Source: Odiellus spinosus
Taxonomy: Eukaryota > Arthropoda > Arachnida > Opiliones > Phalangiidae
Direction of reading: 5' to 3'
Assembly (NCBI GenBank): GCA_963920705.1
Contig: OY987226.1
Span: 18,199,600 to 18,263,599 of the forward strand
DNA length: 64,000 nt
The first letter of the stretch is position 1; the number at the start of each line of letters is the position of its first letter. A program made the translations under genes and the position numbers. The notes beneath the pieces are model-generated. The model was not told the origin of the DNA. It ran no database searches and worked only from the letters and a program-made list of their open reading frames with translations. This document shows positions 29,588 to 40,191 of this stretch, one piece after another.

Positions 29588-31762
29588 ATGAGCTCCTCGC
29601 AACCAAACACTGACGAGGGTTCAACTGCCCCTCCGACGTCGCCGTCTATTTTTCAAAATGTTGTGGTGAGAGAAATCTTCGATTCACTCGATCCCCCCAT
29701 TGTAAATATAACTTAAATCCCACGCCCCACTTAATCAATTTCAGAACCACATGACTGCGAAAAAAGTTGATGCGCTGTTATGGATAACTCGACTCTCGAC
29801 GTTGATCTTCTCGATACTTTATCTCATTCCAATAGGGTTTGCGAGCTTTATTATTCGAAGTTTCGGGTTGTATCAAACTAAATATTTAAAAATGGTACGC
29901 AAATTTCAGAGTTAATCCATACAGTTGCTATCAAAAAGCTTTGGTGGCGAACGCCGCAACTAGCGCCTTGCGATTACATCAACGTTTACCCAATGTTCGT
30001 TTGACGAGAGAATTTCTCGGCCGTTTATTGATCGAAGACAGTTGCCATTACTTGTTCTTCTCACTCATTTTTCTCTATACTTATCCCATAACCAGTAAGC
30101 GACAATTTTTATATCAGTTATATACAAGGTTTAAAACCATTATTTACATTTTCGTACCTTAGTTTGTCTCGTCCCGATATTTTTATTCGCGCTACTTCAC
30201 TCAGCCAGTTACACTCTGGCATTATTGGGGGTAAGTTCGATAGTGTCTTTTTAAATTTGAATATTACCCTGAGTTTTGGCCCTTTTACCAGAATAAGGCG
30301 CAATTAAATTGGTCTTTTTAATAGTATTACTCTGAATATTGGCCTATTTAAAGAATTGAGGTTAATTTAGAGTTAACTTTGGTCTATTAATGAGTATTAT
30401 CAAGGAGGATCAGAGAAGGAGAGGAAATGTGGGGCTGCGTTGAGTTAGAGAGAGAAGAGCCAACCTCCCACTCGGGTGGAAAGGGGGGATAGGAAATTCT
30501 CGAGGTAAACTGTTGTCACGTGGTCGCTAGCTAGCGCGTCTCATAAAGGATTCGTTTTACCCACGCGACAACATTTTACCACGAAACGTCTCTTCCCCCG
30601 TTCTCCCAGAGTGGGAGTTTAGGCCGACGCAGTAGGAACCGCGCCGTCCCCACATTTCCTCTCCTCTGATCCTCCTTGGTATTACGCTCAATTTTGGCCA
30701 CATTTATTTATGAAAGTATATATATAATTAAGCATTAGTAATAGTCTAAATTCTGACCAAAATGAAGCAAATTTTTGGAAATTTGGCTTAATGGTGGCTT
30801 CTGTTTTTCAAGTTGTTACACATGCAACAAAGTTACCTTTCTCGAATGGTGCTTGGAATTGTTGAGAATCATCAACGCAATATGTTGCGAGCCATCGCCT
30901 TGGCTGAAATATTTATTATGCCCATGACTGTTTTCATGATCTTTTCGTAAGTTTTCTCGCACATGGGTAGAAAATTTAATGGTAAAGCAAACCTTTGTTT
31001 ATAGGGGACGAGGTGGGTTGCTCGTACCGTTCGTTTACTTCAGATTTCTTACGTTGCGTTATGCCTCGCAAAGAAATCCTTACACGAGGTATATAAAATT
31101 TTTCTCACCTTTTCAAAAGGAGTAGGGTTTCTATAGAATTCTGGAACTATCGCTGAAATTGCTTCCGCAGATTTAATTCAATCAGGGAAGGAGTTAAATT
31201 ATTCCAGGCAGTTATTAGAGAAATTAATTTACCTCATAAAGTTAGGGAAACTTATTGGAGAAAAAACCAAACAGTTAATTATTTGGGAAAATAAGTTTAC
31301 GGGATAAAGTCAGGTAATTATGTGTTAATTTATGGGCTAAAATTTGGGATATTTATGGATTTAAGAAAATGGGGGAAGTATTAGGAAAGTTTAGGGGTTA
31401 AAGTCGTTTTAATTCATAGGTTGAATAATTACCTGACTTTTTCATTCATAAATTAGAGTTAGGGAAATTAAAACTTACGGATTAGCAATTTATTGAATTT
31501 AGCATAAAATAATAGAATAATAAATTTCCAAATTTGCGCTTGAAACCGTGCTTAAAACACAACAAAAAAAAAAGTTATATTATCGTGTAACGCTTGTTTT
31601 TAACTCAGAACGGCGTTTCACGAATTGCGTTTAATTGTGGAAAGTTTAGCCACGCATCAAAACTGTCCAATGGTGATCAGGCGATTACTGACGACCGTAG
31701 TGGCTTTCGCCTCTCGTTTGGCCCCACCTATGCCCCAAACGCCTCCACCCAACGCTAACTGA
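29588..31762 (+). CDS. TMEM33: Transmembrane protein 33 (Kr-h2 family), 7 coding exons
   Basis: I reconstruct coding exons 29588-29665, 29745-29836, 29910-30094, 30163-30230, 30813-30946, 31005-31088 and 31609-31762. They join in frame to 264 aa (human ~247). TMEM33 is an ER/nuclear-envelope membrane protein that shapes ER tubules with reticulons and modulates the unfolded protein response. Family hallmarks are clear: LWITRL in exon 2, SALRLHQRLP and LLEDSCHY-like LLIEDSCHYLFFSLIF in exon 3, AEIFIMPMTVFMIFSG across exons 5-6, FRFLTLRYASQRNPY in exon 6, and RRLLTTVVAFASRLAP near the C-terminus. Several hydrophobic segments fit the family's multi-span topology. Introns have GT/AG ends; the acceptor before exon 5 is an unusual AAG, and the donor after exon 2 (GTTTGC) is weak but the only one that fits the family alignment. 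Intron 4 holds a MITE. The proline-rich tail is longer than in vertebrates. Confidence 0.92.
30401..30678. mobile_element. MITE-C copy 1 in TMEM33 intron 4
   Basis: A 278-bp element starts CAAGGAGGATCAGAG and ends with the complement ...GATCCTCCTTG. Flanks GTATTAT (30394-30400) and GTATTAC (30679-30685) form a 7-bp target duplication with one mismatch. It is GC-richer than its surroundings and shares its interior (CCCACTCGGGTGGAAAGG) with copy 2. Confidence 0.85.
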
Positions 31763-33229
31763 TCAATCACTCGATCGTTCTTCATCACGATCGCCACGCG
31801 CACTCACTCACCACCGCCTATCATAGTTTATATTATAATTATAATTACATTATTATAAATGTACGTTTGAAAGAAAAAAAAAATAAGTAAAGTCAAAATT
31901 ACTCTCAAATGAGTCAAATTAACAACCACCTTTTTGTTCACCTAACTGAGACGAAAAACTCCAACAAAAAACACTCTGTGAATAAAAAAAAATTATGACA
32001 AAACTTGAGTTTAGAGGGAAGGATGAAGAATTAATTTCTATTAACAATTTAACCAACTGAAATATAAGGAAGGTTTCCAAAATTTGAGATTACCTCCGCT
32101 TTTTGATGATACAAACTTGTACGTAGTTCAGTTCGAACTTATAATGAAGGGGAGAACAGAAATGAACATGACGTTGAAGTCCTTCTAGCCTAAGTTCAAC
32201 CGAGACAAAAAAATCCGAAATACAATGTCGCATGGAGTAAATAGTACTTTTGAGGATTGTGGAAACATCCCATACCTGTTCTCCCCAATATCATAGGGAG
32301 GATGTTCCCAAGCGACTGATTTATTAATGTTTCCGCTTCTAAAAATAAGCCATTCAGGAAATGTTTCTGAACTGTACAAATAATCGGAGCCCTTCATATT
32401 TTGGCATTCAATAGTTTCAACTAAAAGGGAACCTTCGATTTATCAAAAAATACCCCACCGTTGGCTTAGTAAAATACTCTGGAGTCGTGACACACTCTTT
32501 GAATCGTGCTAAATCTCATTCTTAAGGAGTTTTTGATTAGTCGGAAGTTGAATGCCAAAATCAACGGTTTCTCATTTTTTTTGTACATTTCAGAGGCATT
32601 TTCCAAATGTTTTAATGTAGACTCGTAACCTCACTCGATTCAAACCTTTTAGAGTTGAATTTCACTCCAAGCTCATGAATATTTTAAAAATAATTCCAGT
32701 GGTTGTTTTTACGTACGCTAGATATCCATTTACTTCTTATTTCAATGAAGCGTTACGTGACGCTTATGGAAAAACAGCCTCGCAAACTTATTATTTTCTA
32801 AAGATTAAATTCACGAGCTTATCGAGAATCAATTCAGGTTGCGTGTTTACTTTAATATGGATGAGTTATTTTTTAAAAGTAGAATTGATAAAAAAAATTG
32901 ATTTTCCTCATCATCCTCCCTTTAAACGAAATTAATTTCAATTAAATATAAATATATTAAAGATTTAATTTATTTAGAGTTTCTGCAAATTGTCAGTTTC
33001 CGTTTCGATTGATTTCAAACGTATAATATTAAAGCGAAAGTGAATTAAACATTTTTTATTTCACGAAAGTATGGACTGGTTAATAAAAAACATTAAAAAT
33101 TTATAATCTTAAATCTTTCACCGTGAGAAATCTGAAATTGTAATATTTTAAAATTTGTTTTTGGCCTAAAAGTTTTTTTTTTTTTTTTTTTCCACTCTAT
33201 AAATGATATAAACTGGGTTGGCAAATGTT
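31763..33229. other. Downstream of TMEM33, no gene seen
   Basis: This stretch includes the TMEM33 3' end; a possible AATAAA lies near 31980. No further gene is supported; an 86-codon frame at 32675-32935 has no recognisable features. A T-run lies at about 33173-33191. Confidence 0.5.
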
Positions 33230-33565
33230 AGGGAAATTGAAAATCAGCCCAAATGATCGGGAAGAAGTCAGTAAATTTAAAAATTGGACCAAAAGGTCCG
33301 AAGAAGTTAATTGCTTTAATTAACACGGTAAAAGAAAGTCAGGAATTTCTAAATTATGCCAAAGGTTAGAGAGTCAGGAAATTTAAAATTATGAAGAAGG
33401 TCAGCAAAAAGTAATTCAATTAAAAAAAAATCCTAGAAGATTAGGGAAAATCGGGGAATTATAATTGTGCAAAAAGGTCGGGGAAAGTCGACAAGAAAGG
33501 TCAGGTAAAGTGGGGAAATTTAAAATGGCAATAGGTCAAGGAATTTAAAAATTATACTAAACGCG
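33230..33565. repeat. Minisatellite (AAAGGTCAGGGAAAGT type), array 1
   Basis: Diverged units of roughly 30-40 bp carry AAGTCAGGAAATTTAAAATT-like words. The same unit family recurs at 44700, 48255 and 60480, twice inside bounded elements with GTTCGTAC ends. Confidence 0.6.
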
Positions 33566-33567
33566 GT

Positions 33568-33705
33568 CAAGAAGGATCAGATAAGGAGAGGAAAAGTGGG
33601 GACGGCGCGTTACTACTGCGTCGGCCTAAACTCCCACTCTGGGAGAACGGGGGGTAGAGACGTTTCGTGGTAAAATGTTGTCACGTGGGTAAAACGGATC
33701 CTTTA
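33568..33705. mobile_element. MITE-C copy 3, truncated
   Basis: CAAGAAGGATCAGATAAGG begins a fragment in the opposite orientation to copies 1 and 2, ending abruptly after GGATCCTTTA. About half of the element is missing. Confidence 0.75.
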
Positions 33706-34920
33706 TTTTATTTTATTGTCAGGCTATTTAAATTTTATTTGGGCAACTTGCCAGAAACACTCACTCAAGTGCTCAAGTCGACCGTTTTTTCCAGTCCATT
33801 CCTGACCCTGACGACCCTAAAGTTTTTTCTAGCAGACTACAGTCATTATTATCAGCAAAAAGCAACGTGGTGAGGTTTTTACCCTTTTTCGGAAGCGTAG
33901 GCTAGGGATTTTATGATACAAAATTCGATAATTTCTGTTTCCTCGTTTTTAAAAAAACATCAAAATAAACTACTCAACATCTCTGCAGTTGTAATTATGA
34001 AATTTTTTAATCGGTTATTTTATTTTCACTCTGACGCTAAAGTTTACGAAACCGCGCTTTAATTTCAACCCGTTACTTTAGTCGTGTTCCCCCCAACCTC
34101 ATCCGGGACCTTAGCTAAAAAACGGTGTAAAGTAGGGCCTAGTCGAAACGAAAAGCAATCGGCGTTTATTCGGAATGAAATTATTTCAACTTATTGTTAA
34201 TACTAGTTGTGCACGTATCGAAAGTAAGATTGGACGCGGCCAGAAATTAAATTAGTAAACATTATTACGCGAATGCGAAACGTCAAGCAAACCACACCAG
34301 ATGCACTTCTCCTCGGAAAATTTTGGTTAACTGACGTAAGAAATTAAAACTATGCCCCTGTGAAGCCAGTCCTAAGCGGATTTGTAGTCGTGTAACGGAT
34401 TTTTTGAATCCGGAGTTTCTATGTATTACGTTTGTCGCGATAAGCCTCGGTCCGTAAGCTTTTTCGCTGTTATCCTTTGCGTTTGTATCGGACAGTCTTT
34501 CATCACCCCCTTCCCGGATGTCACAGTAAGTGAAATATTAATTGGTACTGTTATTTGTATTTCAAGGGTATTCTATCAGATAACCTGCCTTAATCGGGAG
34601 GGAATGGTCGAGAGTACGCAATTGCTTACTCGAGGTTTTGAAGTGGTGTACAAATTTGAGTCTTAATAGTGGAAGATTCACTAAAGAAATTGGTAGAAGC
34701 GATTGAAAAATGGCGTTTCATAAATTTCAAAATTTGCATATCTAGCTAATATGTATTGGCCGTAATAATTATGTTTCATTGGTTATATTTTGATGAATAT
34801 TGTAGAGGAGGGGGGTACTGTTAAGATTCAATCAAAAATGAGTGACAAAATTAAATAGTTGTTGAAAGTTTTAATAGTTATTCCAGGAAAATAACTCTTG
34901 GGAAAAATAATTGTCCAAGG
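33706..34920. other. Gene-free host DNA
   Basis: No gene is supported; a frame of 81 codons at 34421-34666 has no known domain. Confidence 0.5.
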
Positions 34921-35089
34921 CAGGGCCGGATGGGGGGGGGGGGCACCATATAGAGGCGCATCGACCTATCTAGGGGGCGCATTGAGTTTGTCTTTCCCCT
35001 GAGTGAAGGCGCCATTAATGTTAGATTTTCAAATTAGGGGGCGGGTATAATTTTTGCCCCAGGGCGCTCAATCGCTTAATACGGCCCTG
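34921..35089. mobile_element. 169-bp hAT-type MITE
   Basis: The ends CAGGGCCGGA and TACGGCCCTG are inverted repeats of the CAGGG type known from hAT transposons. Flanking 8-mers GTCCAAGG and ATCCAAGC share six central bases, a decayed 8-bp target duplication as hAT makes. The interior has a run of G and repeated GGGGGCGC words. Confidence 0.8.
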
Positions 35090-35269
35090 ATCCAAGCACA
35101 AAATATTTGGTAGTAATTTGCCTTGGCTTAGACGCTTTGAAATAAGATGTAATTGTTTCCATAAATCCCTAAGAAATATATTTCGAATTGAAATATTTTA
35201 TCGTGGCCCACCATTCGCTAAGACCTCCGGACCACCTGTTAGCCTACTTGTTATCTCACCAAAAAAGCA

Positions 35270-35390
35270 GTTGAATTGAAAATCGGGGGACTTAAATGAC
35301 GTGGCCCCCAGGTTTTTTCATTTAGTCTATTTTGACCAAATTTGACGCTATTACATAATTGGGAAAGCCGATTTCTTTGGTTATTCTATT
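35270..35390. repeat. MITE-D relic (AAGCCGATTTCTTT end)
   Basis: The stretch GACGCTATTACATAATTGGGAAAGCCGATTTCTTT resembles one arm of the fold-back element at 52133-52446. Copy 2 of MITE-C inserted directly next to it. Confidence 0.45.
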
Positions 35391-35686
35391 CAAGAAGGAT
35401 CAGACAAGGAGGAAAAGTGGGGCTGCGTTGAGTTAGAGAGAAGAGCCAACCTCCCACTCGGGTGGAAAGGGGGGATAGGAAATTCTCGAGGTAAACTTGT
35501 CACGTGGTCGCTAGCGTCGTTGGCTACTACGCTCTCATAAAGGATCCGTTTTACCCACGTGACAACAATTTACCACGAAGCATCTCTACCCCCGACTGTC
35601 CGCCGTTCTCCCAGAGTGGGAGTTTAGGTCGACGCAGGAGGAACCGCGCCATTCCCACTTTTCCTCTCCTTGTCTGATCCTTCTTG
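35391..35686. mobile_element. MITE-C copy 2 with exact 7-bp TSD
   Basis: A 296-bp element, CAAGAAGGATCAGAC...GTCTGATCCTTCTTG. TTCTATT is duplicated exactly at 35384-35390 and 35687-35693. It defines the family: CAAG/CTTG termini and a 7-bp stagger. Confidence 0.9.
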
Positions 35687-35693
35687 TTCTATT

Positions 35694-36739
35694 GAAGCAC
35701 ATGGACTAAATTAGCGTATGGTCAGGATGCTTGTCTTTTTTTATGACGTCATTAAAATTTCGCATCTGAATTGTGGATGATAAAGAAACTGTAAATCTCC
35801 CGACGTAACTCACCTACATATTTTAAACATACCACCTGCCATTGTCTTTAACATCACAACCCCCTAAAGGACTACGAGTTTGACGTCATACTTCGTATAT
35901 GTGACGTCATTATGGGCAGAAGCCCATGTGGGTTTCTTAGTTAATACTTTTGCATGCTCTGTCTACCGTTAGAGGTTTCGACATTCATGTGGTGTCTTTA
36001 TCTATTAAGATAGTGGTTCAATAGTTTAAGGTTAAACCGGCTTAGAAATCAAATTAGACAAATTCCAGGTTAAAATATTATGTATAATTATATAGTTTTA
36101 TTGATTTTTCCCAATAATAATTAGATTTACTATTTAACTTTTGAAGGAATAGTTTTGCGCATGAGTTATCCACTATTAAATTTCCCCCTTTGGATACGCT
36201 TCCGTACACGTACCTCCAAAAACCCATCGTTTATTTAAATAAAAAAAAATCAAATAAATTAAACGAAATGAAATTCTAAAAATTAATTTAATGAATATTC
36301 AAGTCGGTAGCGGCGCGTAACTAAAAATACTATGCCCAAGATATTTTTTCTTTTTGGGGTTTGAGTTTGGCGAGCATTATCCGTGGATCCTTAAAAGCGC
36401 ATCTCCTGGTTTTTGTTTCTTTAACATTTCCATAACTATCTTTTGACAAAGACTCAAATTAATTCAGTGCCAGAGAAAAGACTAGCCATACAGAGAGTGC
36501 GGGAGCTGATGAGAATGAGAGATTTTAGCTACCGCTTTTCCAAAATCACCATCTCTCTCTCTCTCTTAGTTTTCTCATCCTCGCATTCTCCGTTCATCCT
36601 TGTAACTTTTTGAGTCTTTCTCTCTCTCTCCTCCACCCACCTTATCCCCCTCTCTTCCCACTTGTTCCCTTCAAGTTTAAAGGGAAGATGAAAAGGAAAA
36701 TTTAAATGATTCTCTATGCAACTTCGACTTCTATTACGT
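35694..36739. other. Gene-free host DNA
   Basis: No gene is supported. A CT-rich microsatellite-like stretch (TCTCTCTC) lies at about 36550-36660. Confidence 0.5.
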
Positions 36740-37287
36740 GTAGAGCTCGGAATCGGATAATGAATGACTACTTAGGAAATCCATTGATAACTAGGCTTTT
36801 TCAGATGTTTTAATCTCGGATAAATTATTTGTTAATATTAATTCACAAATTACATAACAGACGTATCAATTGGATACGAATTATCAGGAGATAAAATTTT
36901 AAGCTTGATTAATAAACAAATTAAACCATTATTCAAACGGATAATGCAAAGATAAAAATAACAGGTTTCTCGAAATCCGCGTAGAATAAATTTAATAATT
37001 ATATTTTAATTTAAATTGAAAATAACCAACCAAATTACTACATTCTAGCTTAAAGATCTCTATCAATTTGGGTTAAAATCCGCGAAGAAACTTGAGTTTT
37101 AAATTTTCTTATCTGCGAATGATCGGAATGAATAACTCGTATAACGTATCAATTTCCTTATAACAATGAGTACGAATTAAAGGTTTACATTACATTCAGA
37201 TACGTTAACTCGAACAAGGAATGGATATTTTTTCGCGAATGGATAATATCATGATGGTCTTATACAATTAACAAAGTCCGAGCTCTA
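36740..37287. mobile_element. MITE-E copy 1 (~548 bp, GTAGAGCT ends)
   Basis: It starts GTAGAGCTCGGAATCG and ends GTCCGAGCTCTA. The interior is highly similar along its full length to 58037-58581, including ATACGAATTATC, TCTCGAAATCCG and ATAACTCGTATAACGTATCA words. It is non-coding and AT-rich. Subterminal words recur inverted, as in fold-back MITEs. Confidence 0.8.
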
Positions 37288-38250
37288 GTGGAGGGTGAAG
37301 AACGTCTTGTCGGAAAGCGCTTTCCAGCCCTCGTGCAATGGCGGTCAATGTCTGTCTGTCGGGCACTAACACCAAAGTTTACACAACGACGTTAGCAAAA
37401 TGAGGAAAGCCTATACGAATTGATACACAATGTTTAACTTCATTGGGAAAAAGTAGTCGATCCAAACTCCCCTAGATTTTAAGGTATTACTATCACACTC
37501 GCGTAAGACAACTTCGCGTTCGTGTACGCGTTATTCGTACAATTTCACAGCATGACTAAATTTTCATGGAATGAAACTATTTTCTTTTCCATTTTTCCTT
37601 TAAAACTTCATCTCGGGCCTCCCTCCTCCTCCTCTCGTCATCTTTTTGGAAGAGGAGAGAGCGAGTGAGATGAGAAAGAATAATAAGTGAAATCTCTCCT
37701 TTAAAATAATATCCGTCGCGCTAATCAGTCCTCATCCAGAAGGACCCTATCAACTGTACGTTTCAATCGCCTGCTCGGAACCTACCTAATCCTTTAGCTA
37801 AAAAGCTCTTTTTGATCGACAATTTTACTTCATTTTAAGGGTGAAAATAAAGATATTCGACCACGACGGGTTTTTTAATTTTTGCTTTTCAGTATAGCTT
37901 TCATTCTCGTATATTGAAAAGGCTAAGAGAGAATCTTTTGTTAATGCGGTTACCGACTTAGTACCACCAGATTTCCGGCCTGGCTCTTTATTTAATTTTG
38001 GGTTTTTTTATTATTATTTAACCCCTAGTTCCTGAAATACCCTTCCCTTCTGTCACGTGATTTGAAGTTGTATTTTCTCCTATCACGGGATTTCGCGAAA
38101 TTGAAGAGAACACTCGAAAGGGGTCGTAGTTATTAAATTTAATTAGATAAACGTAATATTTTTCTAGACAAATTTTTAGGGCGTTAGATTTAATTTTTAT
38201 TTGTAGTTATTATTTTTAATTGTTAAATTTATTATTATTATTTTTTTAAG
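37288..38250. other. Gene-free host DNA
   Basis: No gene is supported; GA/CT-rich stretches are near 37620-37680. Confidence 0.45.
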
Positions 38251-38332
38251 ACCAATGTTCTGGAGGCCAAACTCTTGTTTCTTGAACCACAAGAGGAGTT
38301 TATATTACTAACATCGCGTCGCTACGTAATGG
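38251..38332 (+). CDS. Possible internal exon of an unknown gene
   Basis: An 82-bp stretch is bounded by a T-rich acceptor (TTTTTTTAAG) and a strong donor (ATGG/GTAAGT), with one open frame of 27 codons reading NVLEAKLLFLEPQEEF in its first half. I do not recognise the protein and found no partner exon. The acceptor is AAG instead of CAG/TAG. It could be chance. Confidence 0.25.
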
Positions 38333-38531
38333 GTAAGTTTTAATTTTGTTAATATTTTAGTATTGATGCATCGACGTTAAAAATTGGTATGGTTATGACG
38401 TAATGTTACATTGTGAACTCGTTAATGGAGAAGATATAATTTATCGCCCGGGGACTATAGTTCCTCATTCCCTTAATCCAACCTTTATGATATCTTTGTG
38501 GAAACGCTGCAAATGCTTAGGGAACATTTCT

Positions 38532-38898
38532 AGAACTCAAAACCGTTTCGTAAAATTTCTACATACAAAAATCTTGAACACAAAGCTGTTTCGTAAAATT
38601 TCTAGATACAGAAATCTTGAACACAAAACCGTTTCGTAAAATTTATACATGCATAAATCTTGAACACAAAACCGTTTCTTAAAATTTCTAGATACATAAA
38701 TCTTGAACTCAATACAGTTTCGTAAAATTTCTAGATACAAAAATCTTGAACTCAAAACCGTTTCGTAAAACTTATAGAACATAAATCTTGAACTCAAAAC
38801 CGTTTCGTAAAACTTATAGAACATAAATCTTAGCTCAAAACCATTTCATAAAATTTCTAGATATATAAATCTTGAGCTCAAAACCGTTTCGTAAAATC
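38532..38898. repeat. 43-bp tandem repeat, ~8.5 copies
   Basis: Units contain CAAAACCGTTTCGTAAAATT and end with AAATCTTGAA. Two adjacent units are one base shorter. Open frames on both strands here are made of the repeat. Confidence 0.85.
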
Positions 38899-40047
38899 GT
38901 TCCCTTGACTATTCACCGTAGGATAAACATTGTAGTTTCCAGAGCCGCCAGAGAGAATCTTGAAATATTTTCATGGCTTTACCTATGCTAGACCGTGAGC
39001 CTTCAGACTTGAGATATTCCCAGGGAAAGATAACTTTATCGAAATTTATTTTTATTGGCTGCGGCTATATCACGTGTCTTCAAGAACGTATCTTCTACGG
39101 GCAGATGAAGGAAAGCCGGTCTTGCCCTAGACTTTCTAATTTCGTTACAAAATTATTTTATTTTTGATAGTAAAATTAGTTCTTTTGTAAGATAACTGCT
39201 CCAACGTTATTGGTAATATAGCTTTGAAACAGTAAAATATTTTTAATCGGCGCTCTTTTTCGTACTGCGCAGTTTCAAATTATTTTAATTCGAAAAGGCT
39301 TTTAAGAGGATACGTTTAGGTTAATACTCTCCTCATCACCTCCCATAGCGCGGCGCTCATCTATCCATTATTTTTCCTAGCAATTAAAAAATTCTCACCG
39401 GCACCCCTATGACTGCAAATAGCCTTTTAGAGTTACTATGTCCGAGGTGAACGTATTTTTTTTTTTTGTTTTTTTTTTTGTTTTAGTAATTAAGCGGGCT
39501 TCGAGAAAAAGCCTAATGAAAAAGAAAAGATACACATCCGTAGCCCCACGCAGATATATTTACAAAAATAATCTTTCTAATGAGAAAGGGCTCTATTTCG
39601 GGTGGGGGAAATTGTGGGTGGAACTTGGGTTTAAGGTAACTTGGAGGAATATGGTGAGGAATTCGCGGCACAATATAATTTTCACATCAACCTCGTTCAT
39701 ACTAGTAGCTTAGAAACCGTTATGGAAAGGTCAAAATGGAACATTTGATTGGCAATTGTAGAGGTCCTTTGTTTAAATATGACAATGGTTTCAAAGTGGC
39801 TCCTGTGGGTAGCTGTCGAAAACTCTTGTACATGTAGTAGCTAAACATTCAAGGTTGCCGCTTAAGCATAGTCCAAGCTTTAATAGATCGAAAACCGTGT
39901 TGTTTTTAGACTTAAATTAAAATTATTAATGATGGAAAAGAGTTTTCATCGTTTATTGTTTAGAAAAACTAAATCCAAAAGAGGCTAGCTAGTTTTTGTA
40001 TTGAAATACTGAGGCGAAGTTTTCTTTGGTAAACTATATTTTGAAAG
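38899..40047. other. Gene-free host DNA
   Basis: No gene is supported. A CTACCTATGCTAGACC-type stretch at about 38976 recurs near 44600, so a dispersed repeat is present at both places. Confidence 0.4.
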
Positions 40048-40191
40048 TTCCGCGAAGCGCTCCCCATCAAATATGCCCACAAAAAGACCGGCTGGCAGAT
40101 TTACGCAAAGGAGTTAGACTATGTAGCCAAACTTGCAGAAGCCATCGGTGATTCCTTCATCTCATACCTCCAAGAAGATACAATAAGATAG
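40048..40191 (+). CDS. Possible terminal exon or gene relic (47 codons)
   Basis: After an AG at 40046-40047 a frame of 47 codons runs to TAG. Its codon use and helical look (KELDYVAKLAEAIGDSF) are much more protein-like than the surrounding DNA, and GC content rises here. A stop codon lies just upstream, so it would have to be a last exon, a transposon gene fragment, or a processed relic. I cannot name the family. Confidence 0.35.
   Translation, partial: FREALPIKYAHKKTGWQIYAKELDYVAKLAEAIGDSFISYLQEDTIR

Noticed and set aside
29837..29909. Donor GTACGC at 29895 as the end of TMEM33 exon 2
   Set aside because: It shifts the frame against the conserved YQKAL...SALRLHQRLP segment; the donor at 29837 keeps the frame and the family length.
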